Assembly: GCA_003255745.1 (NCBI GenBank)
Contig: QKYL01000217.1
Coordinates: 1 to 36,649, forward strand
From: Paracoccus saliphilus
GTDB lineage: Bacteria > Pseudomonadota > Alphaproteobacteria > Rhodobacterales > Rhodobacteraceae
Length of the DNA stretch: 36,649 nucleotides
Reading direction: 5' to 3'
Shown: piece by piece, positions 8,177-17,583 of the stretch
Numbering within the stretch: the stretch's first letter is position 1
Layout of the letters: every line of letters starts with the position of its first letter
The notes under the pieces: model-generated
The model's database searches: none
What the model was told of the DNA's origin: nothing
The model's input: the letters and a program-made list of their open reading frames with translations, nothing else
Made by a program: the position numbers and the translations under genes

Positions 8177-11100
8177 TCAGCCCGCCAACAGCGCTGCGTT
8201 GCCGCCCGCAGCGGTTGTGTCCACGCACAGATGACGTTCGTGGCAAAGATAACCGGCATCGGGCAGCGCGGTGATCAGTGGCACGATCGGGCCCGGACGT
8301 TCTGCCAAGGCGCAGGCCAGCATGCGACCGGTTTCGGCATCGCCCCACCACAGGACGCCGGTCACGCCCGCCAGCGATGTCAGCGCCGCAGGGGCCACGT
8401 CACCTTCCGCCGCGACCGGCTGGCCGCCGCCCGCGGCCACGGCGGCGACCTGCGCCGCGACTGCCTGTGCGCCGGGACCCATGCACAGGATCGGGCCGCG
8501 CGCTAGGATCTGCAGGCGGTTCAGCTCTCCGGTCGGGCCGGGCATCAGCTGCTCGGTCGGGGCCGGGGCGGGGGGCGGCGCAGCCAGCCGGTCTTCCAAC
8601 CGGGCGGCCGGGTCCTGGGTCTGCCACGCCGCGGCGGCGGCGGTCGGCTGTTCCGGCGCAAAAAAGCGCGGCAGGTAAAGCGGCCCGCCCGCCTTGGGTC
8701 CGGTCCCCGACAGCCCCTCGCCGCCGAAAGGTTGGCTGCCCACGGTCGCACCCACCTGGTTGCGGTTCACATAGATGTTGCCGGCATGGATCGCCTCGGT
8801 CACCTCCTGCACGCGGCTGTCGATGCGCGTGTGCAGGCCAAAGGTCAGGCCATAGCCGCGCGCGTTGATCGCCGCCACGACCCGGTCCAGATCGCGCGCA
8901 CGGTAGGTCGCGACATGCAGGACGGGGCCAAAGATCTCACGCTCAAGATCGTCGATGCCCGACACCTGCATCAGGGTCGGCGGGACAAAATGACCCGTGG
9001 CCGGGACAGCCAGCTGGTGCAGGATGCGGTCGCGGTGATGGTCCAGATAGGTGTTGATGCCCTGCTGCGCCTCGGCGTCGATGACTGGACCCACATCGGT
9101 GGCCAGATCCCATGGATCGCCCACGCGCAGTTCGTCCATTGCCCCCTTGATCATGCGGATGACATGGGGGGCAACGTCCTCTTGCACATAAAGGCAGCGC
9201 AAGGCCGAGCACCGCTGACCGGCCGACCGGAAGCTGGAGGTGACAATGTCCCGCACCGCCTGTTCGGGCAGGGCGGTGCTGTCCACGATCATGGCGTTCA
9301 GCCCGCCGGTTTCCGCGATCAGCGGCGTGCCGGGTTCCATGTGTCGGGCCATGCTGCTGGCGATCAGCCGCGCCGTTTCGGTGCCGCCCGTGAAGACCAC
9401 GCCCTTGATGCGCGGATCGCGGGTCAGTGCCGCCCCGACCGTGCCGCCTTCGCCCGGCAGCAGTTGCAGCGCGCTGGTCGGGACACCCGCCCGGTGCAGC
9501 AGGCGAACGGCATGGGCCGCGATCAGCGGTGTCTGTTCGGCGGGCTTTGCCAGCACGGCATTGCCGGCCATCAGTGCTGCCGCAATCTGGCCGGTAAAGA
9601 TCGCCAACGGGAAGTTCCACGGACTGATCGCCGCGATGATGCCGCGCGGGGCCTGATCGCTGGCTTCGCCCTGCTGGGCGTAGTAACGCAGGAAATCAAC
9701 CGCCTCGCGCAGTTCGGCCACGGCATCGTTCAGGGTCTTGCCGGCCTCGCGCGCCAGGATGCCGAAGATCGGGCCGAAATCGGCTTCGTAAAGGTCAGCA
9801 GCGCGGCGCAGGGTGGCCGCACGTTCCCCGGCCGGGACAGCCCAAGGCGTGGCGGCGGCAATGGCATGTGCGACGGTGGCGTCGGCCGCCTCGGTCACCT
9901 GCGCGATCATCTTGCCAGTGGCAGGATTGGCGACGGATGTCGGCGCGGCGCCCGCCGGGGCGGTGTCGCCGTGAACCAAGGGCGCTGCGTCCTGCACGGC
10001 CACGTCGCGGGCGTCAAAAATCTGCGCCAGCATGTCCGCAGAGGTCAGGTCAAAGCCCTTGGCATTCGTCCTGCCCGCGCCATAGATCGCGTTCGGCGCC
10101 AGCAGCGCGGCGGGGGCCCGGGCGGTGGCCACTGCGTCAAACGGATCGCGGGCAATCTCCTCGGGGGTCACTTCCTCGTCGACAATCTGGTTGACGAAGC
10201 TGGAATTGGCCCCATTTTCCAGCAGGCGGCGGACCAGATAGGCCAGCAGGTCCTGATGCGCGCCTACCGGGGCATAAATGCGGCAGCGCGTGCCCTGATC
10301 CTTCAGGACGATGTCGTGCAGCCGTTCCCCCATGCCATGCAGGCGCTGAAATTCAAACGGCGTGTCGCCGGCCATTTCCAGCACGGCGGCCACGGAATGG
10401 GCGTTGTGGGTGGCAAATTGCGGATAGATCCGGTCGGACATCGACAGCAGCTTGCGGGCCAGCGCGACATAGCTGACATCGGTCGCCGTCTTGCTGGTGA
10501 ACAGCGGAAAATCCGGAAATCCCTCGACCTGGGCGCGCTTGATCTCGGTGTCCCAATAGGCGCCCTTGACCAGGCGGACCATGATGCGGCGGTCGTGCTG
10601 CGTGGCCATGTCGTGCAGCCGGTCAATGACCGCGCCCGCGCGCTTGCCATAGGCCTGGACCACGATGCCGAACCCGTCCCAACCCGCCAGCGTAGGGTCC
10701 GACAGCACCGTCTCGATCACCTTCAGCGACAGGGCCAGGCGGTCCTGTTCCTCGGCGTCGATGTTCAGGCCCATGCCGGCGGTTTTGGCCTGCCGCGCCA
10801 GATCGCGCACAACCGGCACCAGTTCCGCCATGACGCGATCCTCGTGTGCGACCTCGTAGCGGGGGTGCAGCGCTGACAGCTTGATCGAGATGCCGGGATT
10901 GCGCGCGACCGATCCCTTGTTGCAAGCGCCTGCGATGACGGTGATCGCCTTGCGGTATTCGCTGGCATAACGGGCGGCGTCCGCGGCCGTCATCGCGGCT
11001 TCGCCCAGCATGTCGTAGCTGTAGGAATAACCCCTCGCTTCCTGGCCCTTCGCGCGCTCCAGCGCGGCCTCGATCGTCTGTCCCAGAACGAACTGGCGGC

Positions 11101-11581
11101 CCATCTCGCGCATGGCGCGGGTGACGGCGGTGCGGATCACCGGTTCGCCAAGGCGGCGGATCGCGCCGCGCAGTGTTCCGGCCAAGCCCGGCTGCGGGTC
11201 GTCCAGAACCCGCCCGGTCAGCATCAGCGCCCAGGTCGAGGCGTTCACCAAGCTGGAGGCACTTTCACCAAGGTGGCGGCCCCAGTCCGATGGCGCGATC
11301 TTGTCCTCGATCAGCACGTCGATGGTGGCGCGGTCGGGAACGCGGAGCATTGCTTCGGCCAAGCACATCAGGGCCACCCCTTCGCGGGTGGACAGGCCGT
11401 ATTCGGCCAGCATCAGTTCCATCATCGTGGGCTTGGACTGGGCGCGGATGCGGCGGATCAGGTCGGCGGCCCGCGCGCTGATGCGGGCGCGGGTCTGGTC
11501 CGACAGGGCAGCCTCGGCGATCAGGCGGGCCAGAAGGGGACCTTCGGGCTGAAACTTGGCGGCGGAATCAAGTGCGGTCAT
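8177..11581 (-). CDS. putA: Bifunctional proline dehydrogenase / P5C dehydrogenase
   Basis: A 1134-residue PutA that oxidises proline to glutamate in two steps, FAD-dependent then NAD-dependent, at the inner face of the membrane. The proline dehydrogenase half shows MVRLVKGAYWDTEIKRAQ (about residue 340) and EFQRLHGMGERLHDI (about 412). The aldehyde dehydrogenase half shows IAAISPWNFPLAIFTGQIAA, the Glu region LIAETGGLNAMIVD (about 754) and the catalytic Cys in SAGQRCSALRC (about 789). The N terminus starts directly with MTALDSAAKFQPEGPLLARL and lacks the ribbon-helix-helix DNA-binding domain of enterobacterial PutA, so it should not repress its own gene. Control probably comes from the divergent Lrp-type putR. 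GAAGGGG is the ribosome-binding site. Confidence 0.97.
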   Translation of the reverse strand: MTALDSAAKFQPEGPLLARLIAEAALSDQTRARISARAADLIRRIRAQSKPTMMELMLAEYGLSTREGVALMCLAEAMLRVPDRATIDVLIEDKIAPSDWGRHLGESASSLVNASTWALMLTGRVLDDPQPGLAGTLRGAIRRLGEPVIRTAVTRAMREMGRQFVLGQTIEAALERAKGQEARGYSYSYDMLGEAAMTAADAARYASEYRKAITVIAGACNKGSVARNPGISIKLSALHPRYEVAHEDRVMAELVPVVRDLARQAKTAGMGLNIDAEEQDRLALSLKVIETVLSDPTLAGWDGFGIVVQAYGKRAGAVIDRLHDMATQHDRRIMVRLVKGAYWDTEIKRAQVEGFPDFPLFTSKTATDVSYVALARKLLSMSDRIYPQFATHNAHSVAAVLEMAGDTPFEFQRLHGMGERLHDIVLKDQGTRCRIYAPVGAHQDLLAYLVRRLLENGANSSFVNQIVDEEVTPEEIARDPFDAVATARAPAALLAPNAIYGAGRTNAKGFDLTSADMLAQIFDARDVAVQDAAPLVHGDTAPAGAAPTSVANPATGKMIAQVTEAADATVAHAIAAATPWAVPAGERAATLRRAADLYEADFGPIFGILAREAGKTLNDAVAELREAVDFLRYYAQQGEASDQAPRGIIAAISPWNFPLAIFTGQIAAALMAGNAVLAKPAEQTPLIAAHAVRLLHRAGVPTSALQLLPGEGGTVGAALTRDPRIKGVVFTGGTETARLIASSMARHMEPGTPLIAETGGLNAMIVDSTALPEQAVRDIVTSSFRSAGQRCSALRCLYVQEDVAPHVIRMIKGAMDELRVGDPWDLATDVGPVIDAEAQQGINTYLDHHRDRILHQLAVPATGHFVPPTLMQVSGIDDLEREIFGPVLHVATYRARDLDRVVAAINARGYGLTFGLHTRIDSRVQEVTEAIHAGNIYVNRNQVGATVGSQPFGGEGLSGTGPKAGGPLYLPRFFAPEQPTAAAAAWQTQDPAARLEDRLAAPPPAPAPTEQLMPGPTGELNRLQILARGPILCMGPGAQAVAAQVAAVAAGGGQPVAAEGDVAPAALTSLAGVTGVLWWGDAETGRMLACALAERPGPIVPLITALPDAGYLCHERHLCVDTTAAGGNAALLAG

Positions 11582-11707
11582 GGTGTCCCCTTCGGCGGTC
11601 CGGACGATCGGAATGGGGCACAGAATAACGCAGCAGGGCTGGACGATGTGTCCATTTCAGGTGCAGGATGTAGTCAGCATCGCCAATTTCAGACAGCTTT
11701 CTGGACC
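11582..11707. promoter_or_regulatory. putA-putR divergent control region
   Basis: The 126 bases between the two divergent starts must hold both promoters and the probable PutR binding sites. The composition is locally more AT-rich (around CAGAATAACGC and CAATTTCAG). I could not place exact -35 and -10 boxes with confidence. Confidence 0.45.
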
Positions 11708-12172
11708 GTGACCGAACTTCTTGACCCAACCAACCGCCGCATCCTGGCCGAGCTGACGGCCAATGCCCGCATTCCCGTGACCGAGCTGGCCCGCAAGGTG
11801 GGCCTGTCCAAGACCCCAGTGGCGCTGCGTATCCGGCAGTTGGAGGAGGCGGGGCTGATCACCGGCTATCGCGCGATCCTGTCGCCCGTGCGGCTTGGCC
11901 TGACCCATGTCACCTATGTCGAGGTGCGGATGACCGACACACGGCAGAAGGCGCTGGAGGCATTCAACGCCGCCGTTCGCACCATTCCCGAAGTCGAGGA
12001 GTGCTACATGATCGCCGGCGGCTTCGACTATCTGCTGAAAGTGCGGTCACGCGACATGGCTGATTACCGGCGCATCATGGCCGAGAAAATCTCATCCTTG
12101 CCGCATGTCAACGCGACATCCAGCTATGTCGCGATGGAGGCGGTGATCGAGCAGGGCGGCGCCAGCCTCTAG
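11708..12172 (+). CDS. putR: Lrp/AsnC-family regulator of proline use
   Basis: A 154-residue Lrp/AsnC protein starting at a GTG (VTELLDPTNRRILAELTANA); the much longer upstream open frame is the shadow of putA. The N-terminal helix-turn-helix is RIPVTELARKVGLSKTPVALRIRQLEEAGLI. The C-terminal RAM ligand-binding domain includes THVTYVEVRM and VEECYMIAGGFDYLLKVRSRD. Divergence from putA matches the PutR-putA arrangement known in Rhodobacter and Agrobacterium, where the regulator activates putA in response to proline and represses itself. That role is inferred from family and context. Confidence 0.88.
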   Translation: MTELLDPTNRRILAELTANARIPVTELARKVGLSKTPVALRIRQLEEAGLITGYRAILSPVRLGLTHVTYVEVRMTDTRQKALEAFNAAVRTIPEVEECYMIAGGFDYLLKVRSRDMADYRRIMAEKISSLPHVNATSSYVAMEAVIEQGGASL

Positions 12173-12290
12173 CTGTTTGATCTCAGGTTGTGATGGTGCG
12201 ATCCTTTCTCAGGAATGGAAGGAAGCATCATGGGCCAGGTTCGTCATGGAAGCGCCACGACCACGCCCGCCGTCAGAGCTGCAATAATGA

Positions 12291-12323
12291 GGGCTGGCCC
12301 GCCATTGGTCCAAGGGCCGGCCC
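12291..12323. repeat. Palindromic insert A in the IS481 remnant
   Basis: Arms GGGCTGGCCC and GGGCCGGCCC (one mismatch) flank a 13-base core GCCATTGGTCCAA. AATGA occurs on both sides (12286-12290 and 12325-12329), like a target duplication. It interrupts the transposase just before the helix-turn-helix region and shifts the frame. The core recurs in inserts B and C. Confidence 0.6.
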
Positions 12324-12861
12324 GAATGATCGCAAGCTTCGCTCGCGACGCTGAGCCGGGAGTTGGGCATCAATCCAAAGACGGTCGCGAAGTGGCGCAA
12401 GCGCCAGACGGTCGAGGATCTCAAAGCCGGGCCAAAGGAGCCGCGCTCCACGGTTCTGTCCGAGACTGAGGAGGCGATGGTTGTGGCGTTTCGGCGGCAC
12501 ATGCTGCTGCCGCTGGATGATTGTCTTTACGCTCTGCAGCCATCGATCCTGCATCTCACCCGCTCTGCACTGCATCGGTGCCCGGCACGCGCCATGGCAT
12601 CTCCCGCTTGCCCGATGTTGAAGGCGACAAGCCGAAGCGGCAACGTTTCAAACGCGATCCCATCGGCTACTTCCACATCGACATCGCCGAGGTGCAGACT
12701 GCTGAAGGCAAGCTCTACCTGTTCGTCGGCATTGACCGCACGAGCAAGTTTGCCTTCACCTAGCCCGTCGAGAGGGCGGGGAAGATGGCCGCTGCTCAGT
12801 TCTTGCGCGACCTGATCGCTGCCGTTCCTTGACCCGTTGCACAGCGTGCTGACCGATCGAG

Positions 12862-12894
12862 CCGTTGGAACGCCATTGGTCCGAGAGACAACGG
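12862..12894. repeat. Palindromic insert B in the IS481 remnant
   Basis: Core GCCATTGGTCCGA (12872-12884) lies between imperfect arms CCGTTGGAAC and GAGACAACGG, of which the outer six bases pair. It falls in the VLTD-G-IQF catalytic region and adds about 13 residues without breaking the frame, judged against the usual IS481 protein from memory. Confidence 0.5.
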
Positions 12895-13069
12895 CGAGGG
12901 GCATCCAGTTCACAAACCGAAGCTGCGACACAACCGCCTTCGAGCACATCTTTGACCGCGTGTGCCGGGAACATGAGATCGAGCACAGGCTGACAAAGGT
13001 GAAGCACCCTTGGACGAATGGCCAGGTCGAGCGGATGAACCGCACCATCAAGGAGGGTGATGCGGGCCA

Positions 13070-13094
13070 GAGAATGATCCGGGGGATCATTCTC
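13070..13094. repeat. Perfect palindrome D in the IS481 remnant
   Basis: GAGAATGATCC (13070-13080), GGG, GGATCATTCTC (13084-13094) is a perfect 11-bp inverted repeat. It lies where the transposase normally reads TIKxATVKRFH and appears to add about 14 residues in frame. It does not contain the core shared by inserts A, B and C. Confidence 0.6.
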
Positions 13095-13199
13095 CCGCTG
13101 AACGTCAAGCGCTTCCATGAAGACGACCACAACCAACTCCGCACCCACCTGGCGGACTTCATGGCCGCCTGCAACTTCGCGCGCCGGCTCAAGACCCTC

Positions 13200-13240
13200 G
13201 CCAGCCATGGTCCTCGGACCGATGGCGGACCATGGCTGGC
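13200..13240. repeat. Palindromic insert C in the IS481 remnant
   Basis: Perfect 14-bp arms, GCCAGCCATGGTCC and GGACCATGGCTGGC, flank a 13-base core that on the minus strand reads GCCATCGGTCCGA, one base different from the core of insert B. CCCTC occurs on both sides (13195-13199 and 13240-13244). It adds about 12 residues in frame between KTL and LTPY of the transposase. Confidence 0.65.
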
Positions 13241-13333
13241 CCTCACGCCCTATGATGACATCTGCAAGATCTGGACATCCGATCCAGACAGATCCATCCT
13301 AAACCCGATCCACCAGATGCCGGAACTGAACAA

Positions 13334-15235
13334 CTAGCCGAACAGGTCCAGCCGGTGCGGGTTCAGCCGCCGCAGGTCGCCCCGCCGCAGCGTGACCCCG
13401 TGGCGGTCAAAGAAGTCCAGGATCTCGATCGCCACTTTGCGGCCGTTCTGCACCCGGTCCCGGAAGGCAGGGGCCGTGAACCAGCCGTCTTGCGACTGCG
13501 CGGCAACGTCTTGCAGGATGGCGACCATCCGGGCCGTAACTTCCCGTGCAAAGAAGTGGTCATGGGCGATCTGGTCGGTGCGACCCAACTTTTGGGTCAG
13601 CTTCAACAGCCGGCGGATCTCACGTTCGTCCTGTCCCAGATCGACGGCAAAATCGCGAACCCGGGGCGGGCGGAACTGTAGCTCGCCCAGCAATGCCGGG
13701 CGGATGTGATCCCACAGCGCCTCGTCGTCAGCGGTCAGGCGAACCTCGTGGCCGGGCAAGCGCAGGAAGGCGCCGTCCATGACGATGCTGCCCGCGGTTA
13801 CCTGCTTGCGCAGGAAGGCAAGGAAAGCCTCCTGAGGCAGGCGCGGCGTCAGCGACAGGCGCAACCGTTCGCGGCCCAGGCCGGGCAGGTCGGCGTTGGC
13901 GTCGTGAAACTGCGACAGATGCGTCGCGATCCCGGCCTGCAGCTGGTTCAGCTGGACCTGAGACAGCGCAAGTCCCGCAACGGTGGCGGCCCCGGCCTCT
14001 GCCAAGGCCAGGCCTGCCTGCTCCGACGTCAGGCTGCGGTCGCGGGCAAAGCCCGCCAGCGCCACAGGGGCGACCTGCAGCATGGCGGTCAAGGCGTGGG
14101 CGGGGTCCAAAGGGCGGGCGGCTTCGATCAGGGCCAGCCGCTCGGGCGTCCGGCGCTTGCGCGCAGGGGGGCGCAGGTCCAGAAAGCGGCCGCCCCCGAT
14201 GGTCCGGCTGGCCGACACGTCGCGCAGGATGAAGCGGTCGCCGATGGAGGCGGCGATCGGGCGGTCCAGAACGATCTGCACCGGTCCAGCCTTTCCCGGC
14301 GCGATGGGGTCGCCCAAGGGCACGATACGGGCGCCCACCTCGGTCGCGTGGCTGTGCAGGCGCGCGGGAAACCAGGTGCCGATGGCTCGCGGCTCGGCCG
14401 ACAGCACTGACAGCCGGGCGTCGATGCGGGCGGTCGGCGCGTGAAGCTGCGGCGTCAGCACGATGTCGCCGCGGTGGATCGCGTTCTTGGCGATGGCCTC
14501 GCCGGCCAGGTTCAGGGCGCAGCGCTGCCCCGCCAGCCCCTCGGTCGCCGCGCGGTTCTGGGCATGGATGCCACGCACGCGCGCGGGCAGGCCGGACGGG
14601 CTGACCGTCACCAAATCGCCCAGGGCCACGCGGCCCGTCAGGACAGTGCCTGTCACCACCGTCCCCGCCCCCTGCAGGGTAAAGCTGCGGTCCACTGCCA
14701 AGCGGAAAAGGCCGTCTGCCCCCCGCTGCGCCGTTGCCCGTTCGGCTTCGACCAATGCCGCGCGCAGATCGTCCAGCCCCTCGCCCGTCACGGTGGAAAC
14801 CGGAAGGATCGGAGCGTCCGCAAGCCGGCTGCCCTCCAGCGCGCGGCGGACCTGGGCCGAGACTTCGGCCCGGCGCTGGCTGTCAGCCAGATCGGCCTTG
14901 CTCAGCACGACCAGCCCGCGCGACAGGCCCAACAAATTCAGGATGGCCAGATGTTCGGACGTCTGCGGCATCACCCCGTCGTCGGCTGCCACAACCAGAA
15001 GGGCCAGGTCGATCCCGCCCGCGCCGGCCAGCATGGTGTGGATCAGCCGTTCGTGGCCCGGCACGTCCACAAAACCCGTGATCCCGCCGCCACCCAGATC
15101 GGCATAGGCAAAGCCCAGATCGATGGTGATACCGCGCGCCTTCTCCTCGGCCAAGCGATCGGCATCTGTGCCGGTCAGCGCCTTGACCAGCGCGGTCTTG
15201 CCGTGGTCGATATGCCCCGCCGTGCCGACGATCAT
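13334..15235 (-). CDS. selB: Selenocysteine-specific elongation factor SelB
   Basis: A 633-residue GTPase that replaces EF-Tu for selenocysteine. It binds Sec-tRNA-Sec at the N-terminal part and the SECIS hairpin of mRNA through C-terminal winged helices. GTPase motifs are visible: G1 [14 protein letters not shown] at the very start, G3 [15 protein letters not shown]4 [10 protein letters not shown]. Beta-barrel domains follow, then winged-helix modules, e.g. [17 protein letters not shown] and [20 protein letters not shown] near the C terminus. Length matches bacterial SelB. Its ATG overlaps the selA stop codon (ATGA), so translation is coupled. The stop codon overlaps the end of the IS481 transposase remnant, but SelB ends in a normal-looking [12 protein letters not shown]. 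Confidence 0.97.
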   Translation of the reverse strand: MIVGTAGHIDHGKTALVKALTGTDADRLAEEKARGITIDLGFAYADLGGGGITGFVDVPGHERLIHTMLAGAGGIDLALLVVAADDGVMPQTSEHLAILNLLGLSRGLVVLSKADLADSQRRAEVSAQVRRALEGSRLADAPILPVSTVTGEGLDDLRAALVEAERATAQRGADGLFRLAVDRSFTLQGAGTVVTGTVLTGRVALGDLVTVSPSGLPARVRGIHAQNRAATEGLAGQRCALNLAGEAIAKNAIHRGDIVLTPQLHAPTARIDARLSVLSAEPRAIGTWFPARLHSHATEVGARIVPLGDPIAPGKAGPVQIVLDRPIAASIGDRFILRDVSASRTIGGGRFLDLRPPARKRRTPERLALIEAARPLDPAHALTAMLQVAPVALAGFARDRSLTSEQAGLALAEAGAATVAGLALSQVQLNQLQAGIATHLSQFHDANADLPGLGRERLRLSLTPRLPQEAFLAFLRKQVTAGSIVMDGAFLRLPGHEVRLTADDEALWDHIRPALLGELQFRPPRVRDFAVDLGQDEREIRRLLKLTQKLGRTDQIAHDHFFAREVTARMVAILQDVAAQSQDGWFTAPAFRDRVQNGRKVAIEILDFFDRHGVTLRRGDLRRLNPHRLDLFG

Positions 15236-16602
15236 AGGTCCGCCAGCGCCGTCAGCAGGTGATCGTCCGATGCCAGGCAGCGCAGGTCCAGGATCAGCGC
15301 GCCTGCATGGATATGGCCGATGATCGGCCGTGGCAGGGCCCGCAGCCGCGCCGCCAGCCGGTTCGGAGCATCACCCCCCGCGCCCGTCAGCCGCAGCCCG
15401 GCCGAAGGGATGGTGTCGGTGGGCAGCGCGCCCGAACCGATCTGGCTGGCACAATCGGCCTCCTGCGCATCAAAGCCGTGCGGCGCCAGCAGGTCCCTGA
15501 CCCTCGGGGCCAGGCGTGCGGCCTGCTGCGCGATCTCGTTTTTGGATCGCGACAGCATCCGCAGCACCGGCAGGCGTTCGGCCAGGCGTTCGGGATCGCG
15601 GTAAAGGCGCAGCGTCGCCTCCAGTGCGGCGATGCGGATCTTGTCCATGCGCAGGGCGCGTTTCAAAGGGTTCCTGTTGATCTGCGCGATCAGGTCGCGG
15701 CGCCCGACGATAAACCCCGCCTGGGGACCGCCCAGCAGCTTGTCCCCCGAAAAGGTGACCAGATCCGCACCCTCGGCCAAGGCCTGCGCCACAGTGGGTT
15801 CGCGGCGCAGGCCCCATCGCGACAGATCGACCAGCGAACCGGCGCCCAGGTCGTTCAACAGCACCACCCCCGCGTCCCGCGCGATGGGGGCCAGATCGGG
15901 GGCCGATACTTCGGCGGTAAAGCCCTCGATGCGATAGTTCGAGGTGTGGACCTTAAGGATCAGCCCGGTCTGGTCGGTGATTGCGTCGCGATAGTCGCGC
16001 GGATGGGTGCGGTTCGTCGTGCCGACCTCGACCAGCTGTGTGCCGGCGCGGGCCATGATGTCGGGCATGCGGAAGGCGCCGCCGATCTCGATCAACTCCC
16101 CGCGCGAAACGATGGACTCGCGGCCCTGTCCAAAGGTGTTCAGCGCGATCAACACGGCGGCGGCATTGTTGTTGAGGATCGTCGCATCCTCGGCCCCCGT
16201 CAGTTCGCACAAAAGGCCGCGCAGATGATCGTCGCGTTGGCCGCGCCCGCCGGTCGTCAGGTCGAATTCCAGCGCCAGCGGCGCGGCCATCGCGGCACTG
16301 GCCGCGGCGATGGCCTCGTCTGCCAAGATCGCGCGGCCCAGGTTGGTGTGCAGGACGGTGCCGGTCAGGTTCAGGATCGGCCGCAGCTGCGTCACGGCGG
16401 CGGCGGCCAGGTCGGCGGCCAGCAGATGCGGCAGGCGCGCCGCTTCGGCTGCGCCCTGGGCCCCCTTACGGATCGCCTGACGGGCGGCATCCAGACGGGC
16501 GCGCGCGGCGTCGGTGACCGGCTGGCGGCCGTGGCGGTCGATCAGGTCCGGCAAAGCCGTCAGCAGCTGGTCGACCGAGGGCAGGGCGCGGAATTCCGAC
16601 AT
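15232..16602 (-). CDS. selA: L-seryl-tRNA(Sec) selenium transferase SelA
   Basis: A 456-residue PLP enzyme that turns Ser-tRNA-Sec into Sec-tRNA-Sec with selenophosphate. I chose the ATG at 16602 ([18 protein letters not shown]), which overlaps the fdhE stop as TGATG; the longer open frame upstream is the shadow of fdhE. Hallmarks are [15 protein letters not shown] (about residue 80), [24 protein letters not shown], and the PLP lysine in [15 protein letters not shown] (about Lys287). The C-terminal half is complete ([20 protein letters not shown]). It needs selenophosphate from SelD, whose gene is not in this window. Confidence 0.97.
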   Translation of the reverse strand: MSEFRALPSVDQLLTALPDLIDRHGRQPVTDAARARLDAARQAIRKGAQGAAEAARLPHLLAADLAAAAVTQLRPILNLTGTVLHTNLGRAILADEAIAAASAAMAAPLALEFDLTTGGRGQRDDHLRGLLCELTGAEDATILNNNAAAVLIALNTFGQGRESIVSRGELIEIGGAFRMPDIMARAGTQLVEVGTTNRTHPRDYRDAITDQTGLILKVHTSNYRIEGFTAEVSAPDLAPIARDAGVVLLNDLGAGSLVDLSRWGLRREPTVAQALAEGADLVTFSGDKLLGGPQAGFIVGRRDLIAQINRNPLKRALRMDKIRIAALEATLRLYRDPERLAERLPVLRMLSRSKNEIAQQAARLAPRVRDLLAPHGFDAQEADCASQIGSGALPTDTIPSAGLRLTGAGGDAPNRLAARLRALPRPIIGHIHAGALILDLRCLASDDHLLTALADL

Positions 16603-17516
16603 CAGTAGCCGGTCAGGAAAGGGTTGAAGCCGCCGCGGCGCTTGTCGGTTTCGGCCATCATCATATCCAGCCCCAGGCTGGCCACGTCGTCGGCCAAGGG
16701 TTCCAGACTGTGGTTGCGGTTCTGGTAGAGGATCTTGACCCAGCTGTTGCATTCCGAACAGACTTCGGCCCGAACAGTGGCCTCGATCGTCTCGACGCTG
16801 CGATAGCTGATCCCCTTGGTCGACCCGCAGCAAAGGCAGGTCAGCCGCACCTCGTTCCATTGCGTTTGGCAGCAGGCGCAGGCGGCATAGCGTACGCCGT
16901 CCAGCCCGCCCACGCCGATCACGCTGGAGGTCGCGGGCCGTCCGCCGCAGGACGGACAGACCCCGGTTCGGATTGGCACCAGCTGGACCGCATCCAAGGT
17001 GGCGGCCAGGCGCGACAGATGCAGCTGGACTGCAACCGCCGCGAACAGATGCGGGGCGACGCTGTCCTGCGGTACCTGATCAGTCAGGATGTTCTCCAGC
17101 AGCCAATGGCGATCGGCCAGGGGTGCGGCAGTCACGGCCGACAGCGCCAGGCGGGCAGGTTCGGGCATCTCAAGCGTGGCAGCCTCGGTCAGGACGCGAT
17201 CCAGCACGGCGTGCAGTTCAGGATCGGCGGCAAGCGGAGCCCGGTCTATGGGCGGCATGCGGCTTTCGCGGGCCAGCCTGATCCGGTCGGCGGGAAGGGC
17301 GGGAGGTTTTGACAGTTCGCCTGCCAGCCGCGCCTGAAGCGCGACCAGACCGGACAGGAACTGCAGGTAAGGCCCCAGGTTGCTGCCGCTGCCGGCCAGA
17401 AACTCCAGCCGTCCCGCGCGGGTCGCGAACAGGCGTGCGGGGTTCGGCAAAAAGGCAAGCGGCGCCTTGGGGACGCCGCCGATGGCCGTGGGATCGGGTT
17501 GGGTGATGGTGGTCAT
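16602..17516 (-). CDS. fdhE: Formate dehydrogenase accessory protein FdhE
   Basis: A 304-residue cytoplasmic maturation factor for membrane formate dehydrogenases. Family members bind iron through Cys pairs and are needed for activity of the Fdh enzyme. The Cys motifs are VCPSCGGRPATS, CACCQTQW, LTCLCCGSTKG and VCSECNSW. The N terminus FLPNPARLFATRAGRLEFLA is typical. It is cotranscribed downstream of fdoI with a 55-base gap containing part of a hairpin, and its TGA overlaps the selA start. Because the operon holds UGA-decoding genes, its own TGA must lack a SECIS; I see no such hairpin after it. Confidence 0.93.
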   Translation of the reverse strand: MTTITQPDPTAIGGVPKAPLAFLPNPARLFATRAGRLEFLAGSGSNLGPYLQFLSGLVALQARLAGELSKPPALPADRIRLARESRMPPIDRAPLAADPELHAVLDRVLTEAATLEMPEPARLALSAVTAAPLADRHWLLENILTDQVPQDSVAPHLFAAVAVQLHLSRLAATLDAVQLVPIRTGVCPSCGGRPATSSVIGVGGLDGVRYAACACCQTQWNEVRLTCLCCGSTKGISYRSVETIEATVRAEVCSECNSWVKILYQNRNHSLEPLADDVASLGLDMMMAETDKRRGGFNPFLTGY

Positions 17517-17563
17517 GTCGCTCTCCGGGCCGACCGGCCACTGGGGATGTCGGCGTGTGATGG

Positions 17564-17583
17564 CCGGCAGATTACTCTGCCGG
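17564..17583. repeat. Hairpin spanning the fdoI stop codon
   Basis: CCGGCAGA (17564-17571) and TCTGCCGG (17576-17583) form a perfect 8-bp stem with a 4-base loop that contains the TAA stop of fdoI. There is no T-run. It could slow exonucleases or reduce read-through, lowering expression of fdhE-selA-selB relative to the structural subunits. Confidence 0.55.

Larger units (their letters stand above)
12230..13337 (+). pseudogene. IS481-family transposase, multiply disrupted
   Basis: Fragments in several frames together read as one IS481-type transposase: MGQVRHGSATTTPAVRAAI at 12230; GINPKTVAKWRKR and DLKAGPKEPRSTVLSETEEA from 12363; ISRLPDVEGDKPKRQRFKRD, GYFHIDIAEVQTAEGKLYLF and GIDRTSKFAFT up to about 12763; and VLTD, EIEHRLTKVKHPWTNGQVER and LADFMAACNFARRLKTL from 12837 to the stop at 13335-13337. 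The D-D-E core (HIDIAEV, VLTD, GQVERM) is present but split. Frame breaks lie near 12291-12323, 12590 and 12764-12835 (CCTTGACCC). Three further insertions keep the frame. The final codons overlap the selB stop codon, and no right inverted repeat is visible, so the right end appears lost. TGTTTGATCTCAGG at 12174 could be the left tip. Confidence 0.8.

Noticed and set aside
8732..10876. 714-codon plus-strand open frame inside putA
   Set aside because: Antisense shadow of putA; PutA motifs on the minus strand are complete over the same span.
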